A DNA stretch of 64,000 nt from positions 1-64,000 of the forward strand of contig JAIKYZ010000024.1 in NCBI GenBank assembly GCA_024682655.1, read 5' to 3'. Positions 44,485 to 52,445 of this stretch are shown here, one piece after another (position 1 is the first letter of the stretch; each line of letters opens with the position of its first letter). The translations under genes and the position numbers were made by a program. This DNA is from Treponema sp. Lineage in GTDB: Bacteria; Spirochaetota; Spirochaetia; Treponematales; Treponemataceae. Under the pieces are notes generated by a model. That model saw only the letters and a list, made by a program, of their open reading frames with translations, was not told the origin of the DNA and searched no databases.

Positions 44485-45861
44485 ATGCATGGTACAGAAT
44501 ATAGAGGAATAAAATCAGTTGACGGACCAATTATCGTATTAAAAAAGACCGAAAGAGTTTTTTATAATGAAACTGTTTATGTTCGCGATAGAAATGGTGA
44601 AAAGAAAACTGGAAAAATTGTAGATATCTCAGATGATGCTGTTGTTGTACAGGTTTTTGGTTCTACTACAGGAATTGACCTGGACGAAGCAAGCTTTGAA
44701 TTTCTTGATACTCCACTTGAATTAAGAGTTGGAGAAGGACTTCTTGGCCGTGTATTTAATGGATTGGGAGAACCTATTGATGGTTATCCTCAGATTATTT
44801 CTTCTGAAAAAAGAAATGTAAACGGAAATCCTATAAATCCTTTTGCCAGAGTTTACCCAAGAGACTTTATTCAGACAGGAATTTCTGCAATTGACGGTAT
44901 GAATTCTTTGGTAAGAGGTCAGAAACTTCCTATTTTTTCTGGAAATGGTTTGGCTCATAATAAATTAGCAGCGCAAATTATCCGCCAGGCAAAACTTAGA
45001 AACAGCGATGAAAAATTCGTAATGGTTTTTGCCGGAATGGGTATTAAATATGACGTTGCAAAATTCTTTGTTGATACCTTTGAAAAATCCGGTGTTTTAT
45101 CAAATGTAGTAATGTTCCAGTCTCTTGCAGATGCTCCTTCAATCGAAAGAATTATTACTCCCCGCTGTGCATTAACAGCTGCAGAATATCTTGCTTTTGA
45201 AAAAGGTATGCATGTTCTTGTAGTTATGACAGATATGACTAACTATTGTGAGGCCCTTCGAGAAATATCTACTACACGCGGTGAAGTTCCGGGCCGTAAA
45301 GGTTATCCAGGCTACTTATATTCAGATTTGGCTGAACTTTACGAAAGGGCAGGAAAAATTAAAGGAAGTCAGGGGTCAATCACTCAGATTCCAATTTTAA
45401 CAATGCCTAATGATGATATTTCTCATCCAATTCCAGATTTGACCGGTTATATTACAGAAGGTCAGATTGTACTTGGACGTGAACTTTCCCAGGCCGGTAT
45501 TTATCCACCGGTAAGTGCTTTACCTTCCCTGTCTCGTCTTATGAAAGATGGAATTGGCCCTGATATGACCAGAGAGGACCATGCAAATGTTTCTTCCCAG
45601 CTTTTTGCTTCTTATTCAAAGGTAAAATCTATAAGAAACCTTGCCGCAATCATCGGTGAAGAAGAATTAAGCGAAGTAGATAGAATGTACTTAAAATTTG
45701 GCGAAAGACTGGAAAAAGAATTCTTTGGCCAGGGCGAATACGAAGACCGTACAATCGAAGAAACTCTGGACTTAGGCTGGAAAATCTTAAAAGAACTTCC
45801 ACAAGAAGAACTTACAAGAATTAAACCAGAATTGATGGAAAAGTATTATTCTGAAGAATAG
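44485..45861 (+). CDS. atpB: V-type ATPase subunit B
   Basis: 458 residues, non-catalytic nucleotide-binding subunit. The P-loop is degenerate, as in all B subunits ([19 protein letters not shown]). [21 protein letters not shown] and the arginine-bearing [10 protein letters not shown] are conserved. It starts 3 bp after subunit A's stop. Forms the A3B3 head. Confidence 0.97.
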   Translation: MHGTEYRGIKSVDGPIIVLKKTERVFYNETVYVRDRNGEKKTGKIVDISDDAVVVQVFGSTTGIDLDEASFEFLDTPLELRVGEGLLGRVFNGLGEPIDGYPQIISSEKRNVNGNPINPFARVYPRDFIQTGISAIDGMNSLVRGQKLPIFSGNGLAHNKLAAQIIRQAKLRNSDEKFVMVFAGMGIKYDVAKFFVDTFEKSGVLSNVVMFQSLADAPSIERIITPRCALTAAEYLAFEKGMHVLVVMTDMTNYCEALREISTTRGEVPGRKGYPGYLYSDLAELYERAGKIKGSQGSITQIPILTMPNDDISHPIPDLTGYITEGQIVLGRELSQAGIYPPVSALPSLSRLMKDGIGPDMTREDHANVSSQLFASYSKVKSIRNLAAIIGEEELSEVDRMYLKFGERLEKEFFGQGEYEDRTIEETLDLGWKILKELPQEELTRIKPELMEKYYSEE

Positions 45862-45878
45862 GAAAAACTGGTAGAAGA

Positions 45879-46502
45879 ATGGCAAAGTTAAATATTGCTC
45901 CAACAAAATCAAATCTCCTCTCCATGAAAGAACAACTGGCAGTTTCTACAAATGGTTATGAACTTCTGGAAGAAAAAAGAGAGATTCTTGTACGCGAGCT
46001 TATGCATCTTGTAGAAAAAGTAAAAGTTCTGGAAGAGGAAATTAATAAAGTTATTTCTCAGGCATATCCGGCTTTTACAAAAATGCTTATGCTTGAAGGT
46101 AGTGACCAGATAGAAAGAATTGCTCATTCTGTAAATTATGAATTTGAAATGACAGAAAAGCATGTTAATATTGGAGGGATGAATTTTACTTCTATGGATG
46201 TAATTCTTCCTAAAAAAGAATTATTTTATTCCTTTTTGGGAACTTACGCCGACACCGATGCAACTATTGATAAATTCTTTGAATTGCTAAAGTTGCTCAC
46301 TCAGATGGCTTCTATTAGAACCATTGTCTGGCGTCTGGCTGCAGAAGTAAAGAAAACTCAAAGGCGTGTAAATGCCCTTGATAAAATGATTATTCCTCAA
46401 ACAAAGGAAACAAAAGCTTATATCGAAAGTGTTCTGGAGGAAAGAGAAAGAGAAAATGTCTTTGTCCTTAAGGCACTTAAAAAAAGAGGTACTGGCAAAT
46501 AA
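45879..46502 (+). CDS. atpD: V-type ATPase subunit D
   Basis: 207 residues, long helical central-stalk protein: N-terminal KLNIAPTKSNLLSMKEQL and C-terminal EVKKTQRRVNALDKMIIPQTKETKAYIESVLEERERENVFVLK, both strongly conserved in subunit D. It rotates inside A3B3. It ends the ATPase genes proper; a UspA gene follows after 3 bp. Confidence 0.96.
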   Translation: MAKLNIAPTKSNLLSMKEQLAVSTNGYELLEEKREILVRELMHLVEKVKVLEEEINKVISQAYPAFTKMLMLEGSDQIERIAHSVNYEFEMTEKHVNIGGMNFTSMDVILPKKELFYSFLGTYADTDATIDKFFELLKLLTQMASIRTIVWRLAAEVKKTQRRVNALDKMIIPQTKETKAYIESVLEERERENVFVLKALKKRGTGK

Positions 46503-46505
46503 AAA

Positions 46506-47003
46506 ATGGCAAAAGGTTTTATTAAGAAAGTTCTGGTTGCAATTAATGGTCGTCAGTCTTCCATTCAGGCTGCAATGTATGCAATCATGATGGCCAAAAC
46601 TTATAATATTTCCCTTAAGTTTGTTTATGTTGTTGATACAGCAACAATAAAATTCCTGTCTATGAATAAACTTCTTGTTACAGAAGAAAAAGGCGATTTT
46701 GAAGAGAAATTAAGAGAAGGTGGAAAACATTATCTTAATTATGTTTCAATGCTGGCTTCTACAAAAGGTTTAACCTGTCAGACAGAATTAAGAGAAGGCG
46801 GTGTTTTCTCAGAAATTTTAAAGGCCTCTCAGGATTTCCAGGCCGATATGATAATTCTTGGTGGAAATTCTGATGGAAAGTCAAAACATTCCTATAAAGA
46901 ACAGGTTATGTCCAAGGACGAAAATGCGGTTTTATCTCATGCAAATTGTCCTGTTCTTGTAGTTCAAAAACCAGATATCGAAAAATTATTTAAAATCTTT
47001 TAA
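46506..47003 (+). CDS. Universal stress protein (UspA family)
   Basis: 165 residues with the UspA alpha/beta fold: KKVLVAINGRQSSIQAAMYAIMMA at the start, ADMIILGGNSDGK, and the final strand ANCPVLVVQKP. The ATP-binding G-x2-G-x9-G(S/T) pattern is only partly kept (GGNSDGKSKHSYKEQ), so nucleotide binding is uncertain. Translationally linked to subunit D (3-bp gap) and so probably co-made with the ATPase; a regulator of it is possible but unproven. Confidence 0.85.
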   Translation: MAKGFIKKVLVAINGRQSSIQAAMYAIMMAKTYNISLKFVYVVDTATIKFLSMNKLLVTEEKGDFEEKLREGGKHYLNYVSMLASTKGLTCQTELREGGVFSEILKASQDFQADMIILGGNSDGKSKHSYKEQVMSKDENAVLSHANCPVLVVQKPDIEKLFKIF

Positions 47004-47015
47004 TGAGGTTCTTTT

Positions 47016-47759
47016 GTGAAAAATTGCTATAAAATATTGGGCGTTTCTTCTAGTGCTAGTCTTGCAGAAATTAAAAGAGCCTATAGGGAAAAAGTAAAAT
47101 TATTACATCCTGATTTGACCGGAGATGTAAGCCGACAGGATGAATTTAACGAAGTTGTTCAGGCTTACAGGGTACTTTCAGATTCCCGCCAGAGATCAAT
47201 ATTTGATGAAAGTTTTTTTACAAGTATTAACAGATCTGCTTCTGAATATAAAAGTTTTAATTATTATGAATGGCTTAGTAACCGGGAAGATGAAGAAAGC
47301 CGGTCTAAATTGATTTTTTATACCCTTATGCATCAAAAAGAAGACGAAGCTGTTGCTGAATTTAAAAGAATGCAGACAAATCATGCAGATTTTTCTCTAA
47401 AAAAATGGTTTACCCGCGAAGATTTTATGGATTACGGTTATATTCTGGCCGAAGAACTTGTAATTCGCGGTGAATATTATGATGCAATAATTCTTCTGGA
47501 ACAGATAATTCAGATGGAATATTCTTTTAATTATTTCCGTTTGTTTTTCCCAGAGGTATTGGATTTTACCCTTTCAATTTTAAAGAAAAATATTTTTGAT
47601 ATTATCCCCGATGAACTTGCTCTGGATGTTTACGAAAGGGCCTTAGATTTAAAATTTGGAAAAGCCGCCGATAATTTTTTCTTAAAAAGAATGGCAGAAC
47701 TTTATCAAAGAATAGGAGATTCTGCCACTGCGCAAATCTGCTTAAATGCCATCCAATAA
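47016..47759 (+). CDS. J-domain protein
   Basis: 247 residues. An N-terminal J domain (~1-65) with the DnaK-stimulating HPD at 31-33 (KLLHPDLTGD) and AYRVLSDSRQRSIFD. No Gly/Phe or zinc-finger region, so it is not DnaJ itself but a specialised co-chaperone. The rest is helical and ends with a TPR-like stretch (MAELYQRIGDSATAQICLNA). GTG start with GAGG upstream. Last gene of the V-ATPase transcript. It might help assemble the complex (inference from position only). Confidence 0.85.
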   Translation: MKNCYKILGVSSSASLAEIKRAYREKVKLLHPDLTGDVSRQDEFNEVVQAYRVLSDSRQRSIFDESFFTSINRSASEYKSFNYYEWLSNREDEESRSKLIFYTLMHQKEDEAVAEFKRMQTNHADFSLKKWFTREDFMDYGYILAEELVIRGEYYDAIILLEQIIQMEYSFNYFRLFFPEVLDFTLSILKKNIFDIIPDELALDVYERALDLKFGKAADNFFLKRMAELYQRIGDSATAQICLNAIQ

Positions 47760-47856
47760 TAGTTTAAATTAACTATTACCTGGTTAGAGAAAACTAACGT
47801 AATATATAGCATATTTTTCTTAAAAACATTAAATTAATAATAAGGAGCCCAATTGA

Positions 47857-47886
47857 ATGTTCAGTCAAGTATTGGCATTTAATTGA
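47857..47886 (+). CDS. Nine-codon leader ORF before map
   Basis: M-F-S-Q-V-L-A-F-N-stop with an excellent AAGGAG ribosome site (47842-47847) nine bases upstream. It ends 10 bp before the map start, which itself has no good ribosome site, so map may be translated by coupling. The ORF also lies within an inverted repeat, CAATTGAATG/CATTTAATTG. Not in the ORF track because of its size. Could instead be chance. Confidence 0.35.
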   Translation: MFSQVLAFN

Positions 47887-47896
47887 GATTAATAGA

Positions 47897-48670
47897 ATGA
47901 TACACTTAAAGACAAAAGAACAAATTGATGGTATTAGAAAAGCCTGTCATTTGACAGCAGATATGTTTAATGAACTTATTCCAAAAATTCATGCAGGAAT
48001 GAGTACTTGGGAAATTGATCAGCTTTTTAAGAACTATATTGAAGGTCATGGTGGAACTCCAGCCTGGTATCATGAAGATTATCCGGGTGCTGTTTGTATC
48101 AGCGTAAATGAAGAAGTAATTCACGGACTTCCTTCTAAGAAAAAGTTTATAAAAGAGGGAGACCTTGTAAGTCTTGATGTTGGAATTGATTTAAACGGTT
48201 ATATCAGCGATACAACTCACTCACTTTTAATTGGTAAAGTTGATCCAAAAGTAAAGGAACTTCAGCAGGTTACCGCAGAATGTTTAAAAGCCGGAATTGA
48301 AGCTTGCAAAGTTGGAAATAGAATTTCAGATATTGCTGATGCAGTTTATTCAATTGCCTCTGCCCATAATTATGGGGTTGTTTACGATTACTGTGGTCAT
48401 GGGGTAGGACTTGATGTTCACGAAGATCCAAATATTCCTAATTGTCCTTTCCGTGGTCCTAATCCAAGAATTAAAGCCGGAATGGTTTTGGCAATTGAAC
48501 CAATGATTAATCTTGGTACAGCAGATGTTGAAACTCTGGATGATGGCTGGACTGTTGTTACCTGTGACCGTAAAACAAGCTGCCATGAAGAACATACAGT
48601 TGCCGTTTTTGACGATCACACAGAATGTCTTACAGATTTAGACTACAATGGACAATCTGTATTAAAATAA
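47897..48670 (+). CDS. map: Type I methionine aminopeptidase
   Basis: 257 residues. Removes the initiator methionine from nascent proteins. The five metal ligands are visible: Asp in SLDVGIDLNG, Asp in YISDTTHS, His in GHGVGLDVHEDP, Glu in LAIEPM, Glu in CHEEHTVAV; the substrate His is in NEEVIHGLPS. Slightly extended C-terminus. Weak ribosome site at the ATG; the leader ORF just upstream has the strong one. Ends at a clear terminator. Confidence 0.96.
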   Translation: MIHLKTKEQIDGIRKACHLTADMFNELIPKIHAGMSTWEIDQLFKNYIEGHGGTPAWYHEDYPGAVCISVNEEVIHGLPSKKKFIKEGDLVSLDVGIDLNGYISDTTHSLLIGKVDPKVKELQQVTAECLKAGIEACKVGNRISDIADAVYSIASAHNYGVVYDYCGHGVGLDVHEDPNIPNCPFRGPNPRIKAGMVLAIEPMINLGTADVETLDDGWTVVTCDRKTSCHEEHTVAVFDDHTECLTDLDYNGQSVLK

Positions 48671-48700
48671 TCTTTTTGTAAGATATAATTAAAAGGATGA

Positions 48701-48738
48701 AACTTGAATTTACCTTTGTAGATTCAAGTTTTTTTTTA
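48701..48738 (+). terminator. Rho-independent terminator of map
   Basis: AACTTGAAT ttacctttgtag ATTCAAGTT followed by a long T-run. Confidence 0.92.
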
Positions 48739-48822
48739 TTTAGGGGTTAATACAACCCCTGAAAACGAGCGAGTCAAGGCCTTGAGCGAAGCGTGCCTTG
48801 ACCGGTCGTATTTATTATCTAA
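48735..48822 (+). repeat. Post-terminator palindromic repeat, copy 1
   Basis: AGGGGTT aatac AACCCCT, then a larger stem ATACAACC/GGTCGTAT around TCAAGGC/GCCTTGA. The first ~34 bp, starting in the terminator T-run (TTTATTTAGGGGTTAATACA and on), recur with one mismatch at the right edge of the window (63968-64000), again right after a terminator. A dispersed intergenic element. Confidence 0.8.
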
Positions 48823-48920
48823 AGGACAATTATTAAGAAATCTTAATCTTTTGTTTTTTTTGTAACCTAAGGCCCCTTTTTTTATTATATTTTAAAAAGA
48901 TGAAAATAGGAGATTTTAGA

Positions 48921-50384
48921 ATGAATAAATCAATTAAAATTCTTGGCGCAACAGCCTTACTTTTCTTGTTATCAACAAGTTTATTTGCACAGACTTCTAA
49001 AAAATCAAACTCAAGTGAATCAGCACAGGCACTTTCTGTAGTGGAATCTTTTCAAACTGTATTCCGCGACATTTCTGATATGCTCCTTCCTTCTGTTGTA
49101 GAAGTAGATGTTACAGAAACTAAAACAGTTACATACACAAATCCATTTGAAAGTTTTGGTTTCCCCTTTGGAGATTTCTTTGGTTTCCCAGAAGAAGAGG
49201 ATGAAGGAAAATCTAAAAAGAATCAGCGTGAATATGAACAAAAGGGCTTGGGTTCTGGAGTTATCGTAAGACGCGTAAACAATACTTATTATGTTCTTAC
49301 AAATAATCACGTTGCAGGTTCGGCCAGTAAAATTACAGTAAAATTAAATGATGGCCGCGAATACGAAGGTAAACTGGTAGGAACAGATGAAAGAATTGAT
49401 ATTGCTCTTGTTTCTTTTGAAGCAAAGAAAGATAAATCTATTCCAGTTGCTAATTTAGGCGATTCAGATAATGTAAAACCTGGTGATATTTGTATGGCTT
49501 TTGGTGCTCCACTGGGCTTTAGTCAGTCGGTAACTCAGGGTATTATCAGTGCGGTAAATCGTTCTGAAAGTTCAATGTCTTCAATTAGCGATTATATTCA
49601 GACAGATGCCGCAATCAACCAGGGAAACTCAGGTGGTCCACTTGTAAATATTTATGGCCAAGTTATTGGTATTAATACCTGGATTGCTTCTTCATCTGGT
49701 GGTTCTGTAGGTCTTGGTTTTGCAATTCCAATCAACAATATCAAAAAATCAATTGATTCTTTAATTGATCACGGAAAAATCATTTATGGTTGGGTAGGTG
49801 TTTCTTTAATCGAAATAAATGATGATTACAAAGAAGATCTTAAAGTTGATAATCTTGATGGTGCCTTTGCTGTAGAAGTATTTACAAATTCTCCTGCTTT
49901 CAAAGGTGGATTAAAACCTGGAGATTTTATTGTTACTATAAACGGAAAACTTGTAAATAATGTAAGTCAACTTGTAAGAGAAGTTGGAAGTCTGGAAGCC
50001 GGAACAATTGCCAAGTTTGGTGTTATTCGTGGCGGAATAAGAATCCCTGATATTTCTGTAAAAGTAGAAGAAAGGGCAAAAGATTCTGAAATCCAAAATA
50101 ATAAAATGTGGCCTGGATTTATTGCTTATCCTCTTACAGATGAAGTAAGAAAACAGTATAGTATTGATAAAAATATTAAGGGTGTAATTGCTACTAACGT
50201 TGAAGCAAAATCTCCTGCAGCCAGTCTTGGAATTGGAAAGGGAAATATTATTACTGCTGTAAACGGAGTAAAAGTTACAAATCTTTCTGAATTCTACGGT
50301 GAACTTGCTAAGGCTACTAAGGGTGTAAATTTTGACCTTTACGTTGATGGCAACACAATTCAGACAGGAACTTATATTTTTTAA
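48921..50384 (+). CDS. HtrA/DegP-type periplasmic serine protease
   Basis: The start is taken at ATG 48921 (AGGAGA upstream) rather than 48900, giving the signal peptide MNKSIKILGATALLFLLSTSLFA. The trypsin-like domain (~70-290) has the catalytic triad His in LTNNHVAGSA, Asp in RIDIALVSFE, Ser in QGNSGGPLV; two PDZ domains follow (~300-390, GAFAVEVFTNSPAFKGGLKPGD; ~400-487, KGVIATNVEAKSPAASLGIGKG). A disordered Phe/Gly/Glu-rich loop precedes the protease core. Degrades or refolds misfolded envelope proteins. Complete, ~487 residues. Confidence 0.95.
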   Translation: MNKSIKILGATALLFLLSTSLFAQTSKKSNSSESAQALSVVESFQTVFRDISDMLLPSVVEVDVTETKTVTYTNPFESFGFPFGDFFGFPEEEDEGKSKKNQREYEQKGLGSGVIVRRVNNTYYVLTNNHVAGSASKITVKLNDGREYEGKLVGTDERIDIALVSFEAKKDKSIPVANLGDSDNVKPGDICMAFGAPLGFSQSVTQGIISAVNRSESSMSSISDYIQTDAAINQGNSGGPLVNIYGQVIGINTWIASSSGGSVGLGFAIPINNIKKSIDSLIDHGKIIYGWVGVSLIEINDDYKEDLKVDNLDGAFAVEVFTNSPAFKGGLKPGDFIVTINGKLVNNVSQLVREVGSLEAGTIAKFGVIRGGIRIPDISVKVEERAKDSEIQNNKMWPGFIAYPLTDEVRKQYSIDKNIKGVIATNVEAKSPAASLGIGKGNIITAVNGVKVTNLSEFYGELAKATKGVNFDLYVDGNTIQTGTYIF

Positions 50385-50412
50385 TTAGCTTTGAAGAATA
50401 AAGAGGAAAAAA

Positions 50413-50907
50413 ATGAAAGTAGCAATCTTTTTTGGGTCTAAATCAGACAAAGATGTAATGAAAAAAGCCGCAGATGTATTAACAGAATTTGGAGTTGAAT
50501 ACAAGGCTTTTATAATCTCCGCACATCGCGCTGGCGCATTACTTCAGAAAACTATTAAAGAAGTCGAGGCTGACGGTTTTGAAGTTATTATTGCCGGGGC
50601 TGGATTAGCTGCCGCTTTACCGGGCGTAATTGCTGGAAGTACAACTTTGCCAGTTATAGGCGTTCCTCTTGAATGCATTTCTGAAAAGTCAAATGGTCTT
50701 GGAGGTATGGACGCACTTTTATCAATTGTACAGATGCCTCCTCAGATTCCTGTTGCAACTGTTGGAATTAACAGCAGTAAAAATGCCGCTTATCTGGCAC
50801 TTCAGATACTTGCAATAAAATATCCTGACTTAAAGGAAAAACTTCAGGCCTTCCGTGCTAAACTTGCAAAAGATGCCGAAGCCTCTGGACTGGATGTTAA
50901 GTTCTAA
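50413..50907 (+). CDS. purE: PurE, phosphoribosylaminoimidazole carboxylase/mutase
   Basis: 164 residues with the PurE signatures FFGSKSDKDVM at the N-terminus, SAHRA, and AGAGLAAALPGVIAGSTTLPVIGVP. It makes CAIR in purine synthesis. Treponemal PurE (T. denticola) is known as a class II enzyme that carboxylates AIR with CO2 directly; no purK is visible here, which fits, but the class is inferred. GAGG ribosome site. purL lies 1.5 kb downstream, separated by a minus-strand gene. Confidence 0.95.
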   Translation: MKVAIFFGSKSDKDVMKKAADVLTEFGVEYKAFIISAHRAGALLQKTIKEVEADGFEVIIAGAGLAAALPGVIAGSTTLPVIGVPLECISEKSNGLGGMDALLSIVQMPPQIPVATVGINSSKNAAYLALQILAIKYPDLKEKLQAFRAKLAKDAEASGLDVKF

Positions 50908-50910
50908 TAT

Positions 50911-51040
50911 AAAAAGGGGATGTCCAATAAGTAAATAATGCGGTGGTTGAGCTTGTCGAAACCACCACATATAGTGTAAATGGTCATTTCGACAAGCTCA
51001 ATGACCACAGTGCCAAATCTTATTGGACATCCCCTTTTTT
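50911..51040. terminator. Bidirectional terminator / palindromic element between purE and the HD-GYP gene
   Basis: Outer arms of 21 bp (AAAAAGGGGATGTCCAATAA G at 50911-50931 and its complement at 51019-51039) give a T-run on either strand. Inside are two hairpins, GTGGTTGAGCTTGTCGAAACCAC (50943-50965, in two halves) and GGTCATTTCGAC/CTCAATGACC, whose TGAGCTTGTCGAAA and TTTCGACAAGCTCA are inverted copies of each other. It sits between convergent genes and can stop both. Confidence 0.85.
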
Positions 51041-51071
51041 GTACAGCTTAATTATTTGGGTCGCCTTTTAT

Positions 51072-52325
51072 TTAGATTTCTATATATTGTTCTGCAATAT
51101 TTACGGGGCCGTGCATTTCGTAATGAATATCAGAATCAATCATTTCAATCATTTTACTGGCAATAAGGGCATCAAATTGAGTTCCCCGTCCTTTTACAAT
51201 TTCCTGGCGAACAACTTCTTGTGGAAGCAATTCACGGTAACTTCTGTTAGAAGTCATAGCGTCGTAAGCATCGGCAACAGAAATAATTCTAACCAGTTCA
51301 GGAATTTCTTCTCCCTTTAAGCCGTCAGGATAGCCTTTACCGTCCCAGCGTTCATGATGCCATCTTGCACCGTCAACAATATAACTTGGTAAACCACCCA
51401 ATTTCTTTAAGATTTCATATCCAATAGAAGGATGTTCTTTTAATGCATTAAATTCTTCATCAGTAAGTCTACCAATTTTATTAATGATTTCGTCTTTTAC
51501 ACCAATTTTTCCAATATCATGTAAAAGTCCCATCATGTAGATATCTTCCTGTTCTTCTTTTGATTTACCCATTCTTTTGGCAATTTCCTGAGAATATTTT
51601 GCAACTCGCAGGGAATGACCGCTTGTGTATTTGTCCCTTGCATCAATTGTAGCCGCAAGAGTTTCCATCATACCTTTAATCTGAGATTCAAGAATTATAT
51701 TTTTGTGGTTAAGTTCTTTATTTTTTTCCTGAATCTTTTCTTCAAGGTTGATATTAAAATCTACAAGGTCATTAAAAATTTTGATATAAGATTTTTCTGT
51801 TCTACTCAAACGTAATTTAATAGCCGAAGAAAAAACTATTTCAATCAAAAATAAAAGTGGAAAACGGATTCTCATTGTGGCAGAAAACTGGTAGCAATAC
51901 TGATGTAATGGAGTCCAAAGCCAGATAATCATGTAAAGAAGGATAATTGAATTAAATAACAAAAACCTTTTTGTACTTGTAATCATATAAATTGTAAAAA
52001 TTGGAAATATAGTAAGCCAGATAATTCCAAAGCCTTCATGACCGCCAACTTGTATGTACATTATTTCCAGGGCATAGGCAACGCCAAAGGCTATTACATA
52101 GAAAAAAGTTAAGTTCTGGCTGAAGTTAAGCTGAATAAAAGCAAGTAAAAATAAAAGTGAATAGACAATGCTTATATAGGTCTGAACTTTATTACCTTGA
52201 ATATAACAGACCGTCATCATTGTGGTACCTAGTAAAAAGACCAAGAATGAAACAATCTTGGCCATAAAGCATTTGTCTTGATTCTCTTTCAGATTAGGAT
52301 TTTCCTTTAATGTATTCTCTCTCAT
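51072..52325 (-). CDS. Membrane HD-GYP c-di-GMP phosphodiesterase
   Basis: 417 residues. About five to six membrane helices (~22-180), a short coiled coil (~185-215), then an HD-GYP domain (~220-410): HSLRVAKYSQ, HDIGKIGV, HPSIGYEIL, HHERWDGKGYPDGLKGEEIP, SVADAYDAMTSNRSYR. All metal-binding residues and the GYP motif are present, so hydrolysis of c-di-GMP is expected. With the two EAL proteins earlier, this window encodes three likely c-di-GMP-degrading or sensing proteins and no intact diguanylate cyclase. Divergent from purL. Confidence 0.94.
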   Translation of the reverse strand: MRENTLKENPNLKENQDKCFMAKIVSFLVFLLGTTMMTVCYIQGNKVQTYISIVYSLLFLLAFIQLNFSQNLTFFYVIAFGVAYALEIMYIQVGGHEGFGIIWLTIFPIFTIYMITSTKRFLLFNSIILLYMIIWLWTPLHQYCYQFSATMRIRFPLLFLIEIVFSSAIKLRLSRTEKSYIKIFNDLVDFNINLEEKIQEKNKELNHKNIILESQIKGMMETLAATIDARDKYTSGHSLRVAKYSQEIAKRMGKSKEEQEDIYMMGLLHDIGKIGVKDEIINKIGRLTDEEFNALKEHPSIGYEILKKLGGLPSYIVDGARWHHERWDGKGYPDGLKGEEIPELVRIISVADAYDAMTSNRSYRELLPQEVVRQEIVKGRGTQFDALIASKMIEMIDSDIHYEMHGPVNIAEQYIEI

Positions 52326-52432
52326 AGGTGAACATTATAAGTAAAAGGAAAATGTTTTTAAAGTGTAAAAGATTAATATTTTGTTAATAACTATCTTACT
52401 CCCACTAACTTCCACAGTCTTAAGAAATTTTG

Positions 52433-52445
52433 TATAATCGAAGAA
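52433..52445 (+). promoter_or_regulatory. -10 element of purL, possibly leaderless
   Basis: A perfect TATAAT at 52433-52438 lies 6 bp before the ATG at 52445, so transcription would start at or next to the start codon. No ribosome site precedes the ATG. No good -35 was found. Confidence 0.45.

Noticed and set aside
50943-51320. 125-aa ORF downstream of purE
   Set aside because: Begins in the palindromic terminator and runs antisense to the HD-GYP coding region.
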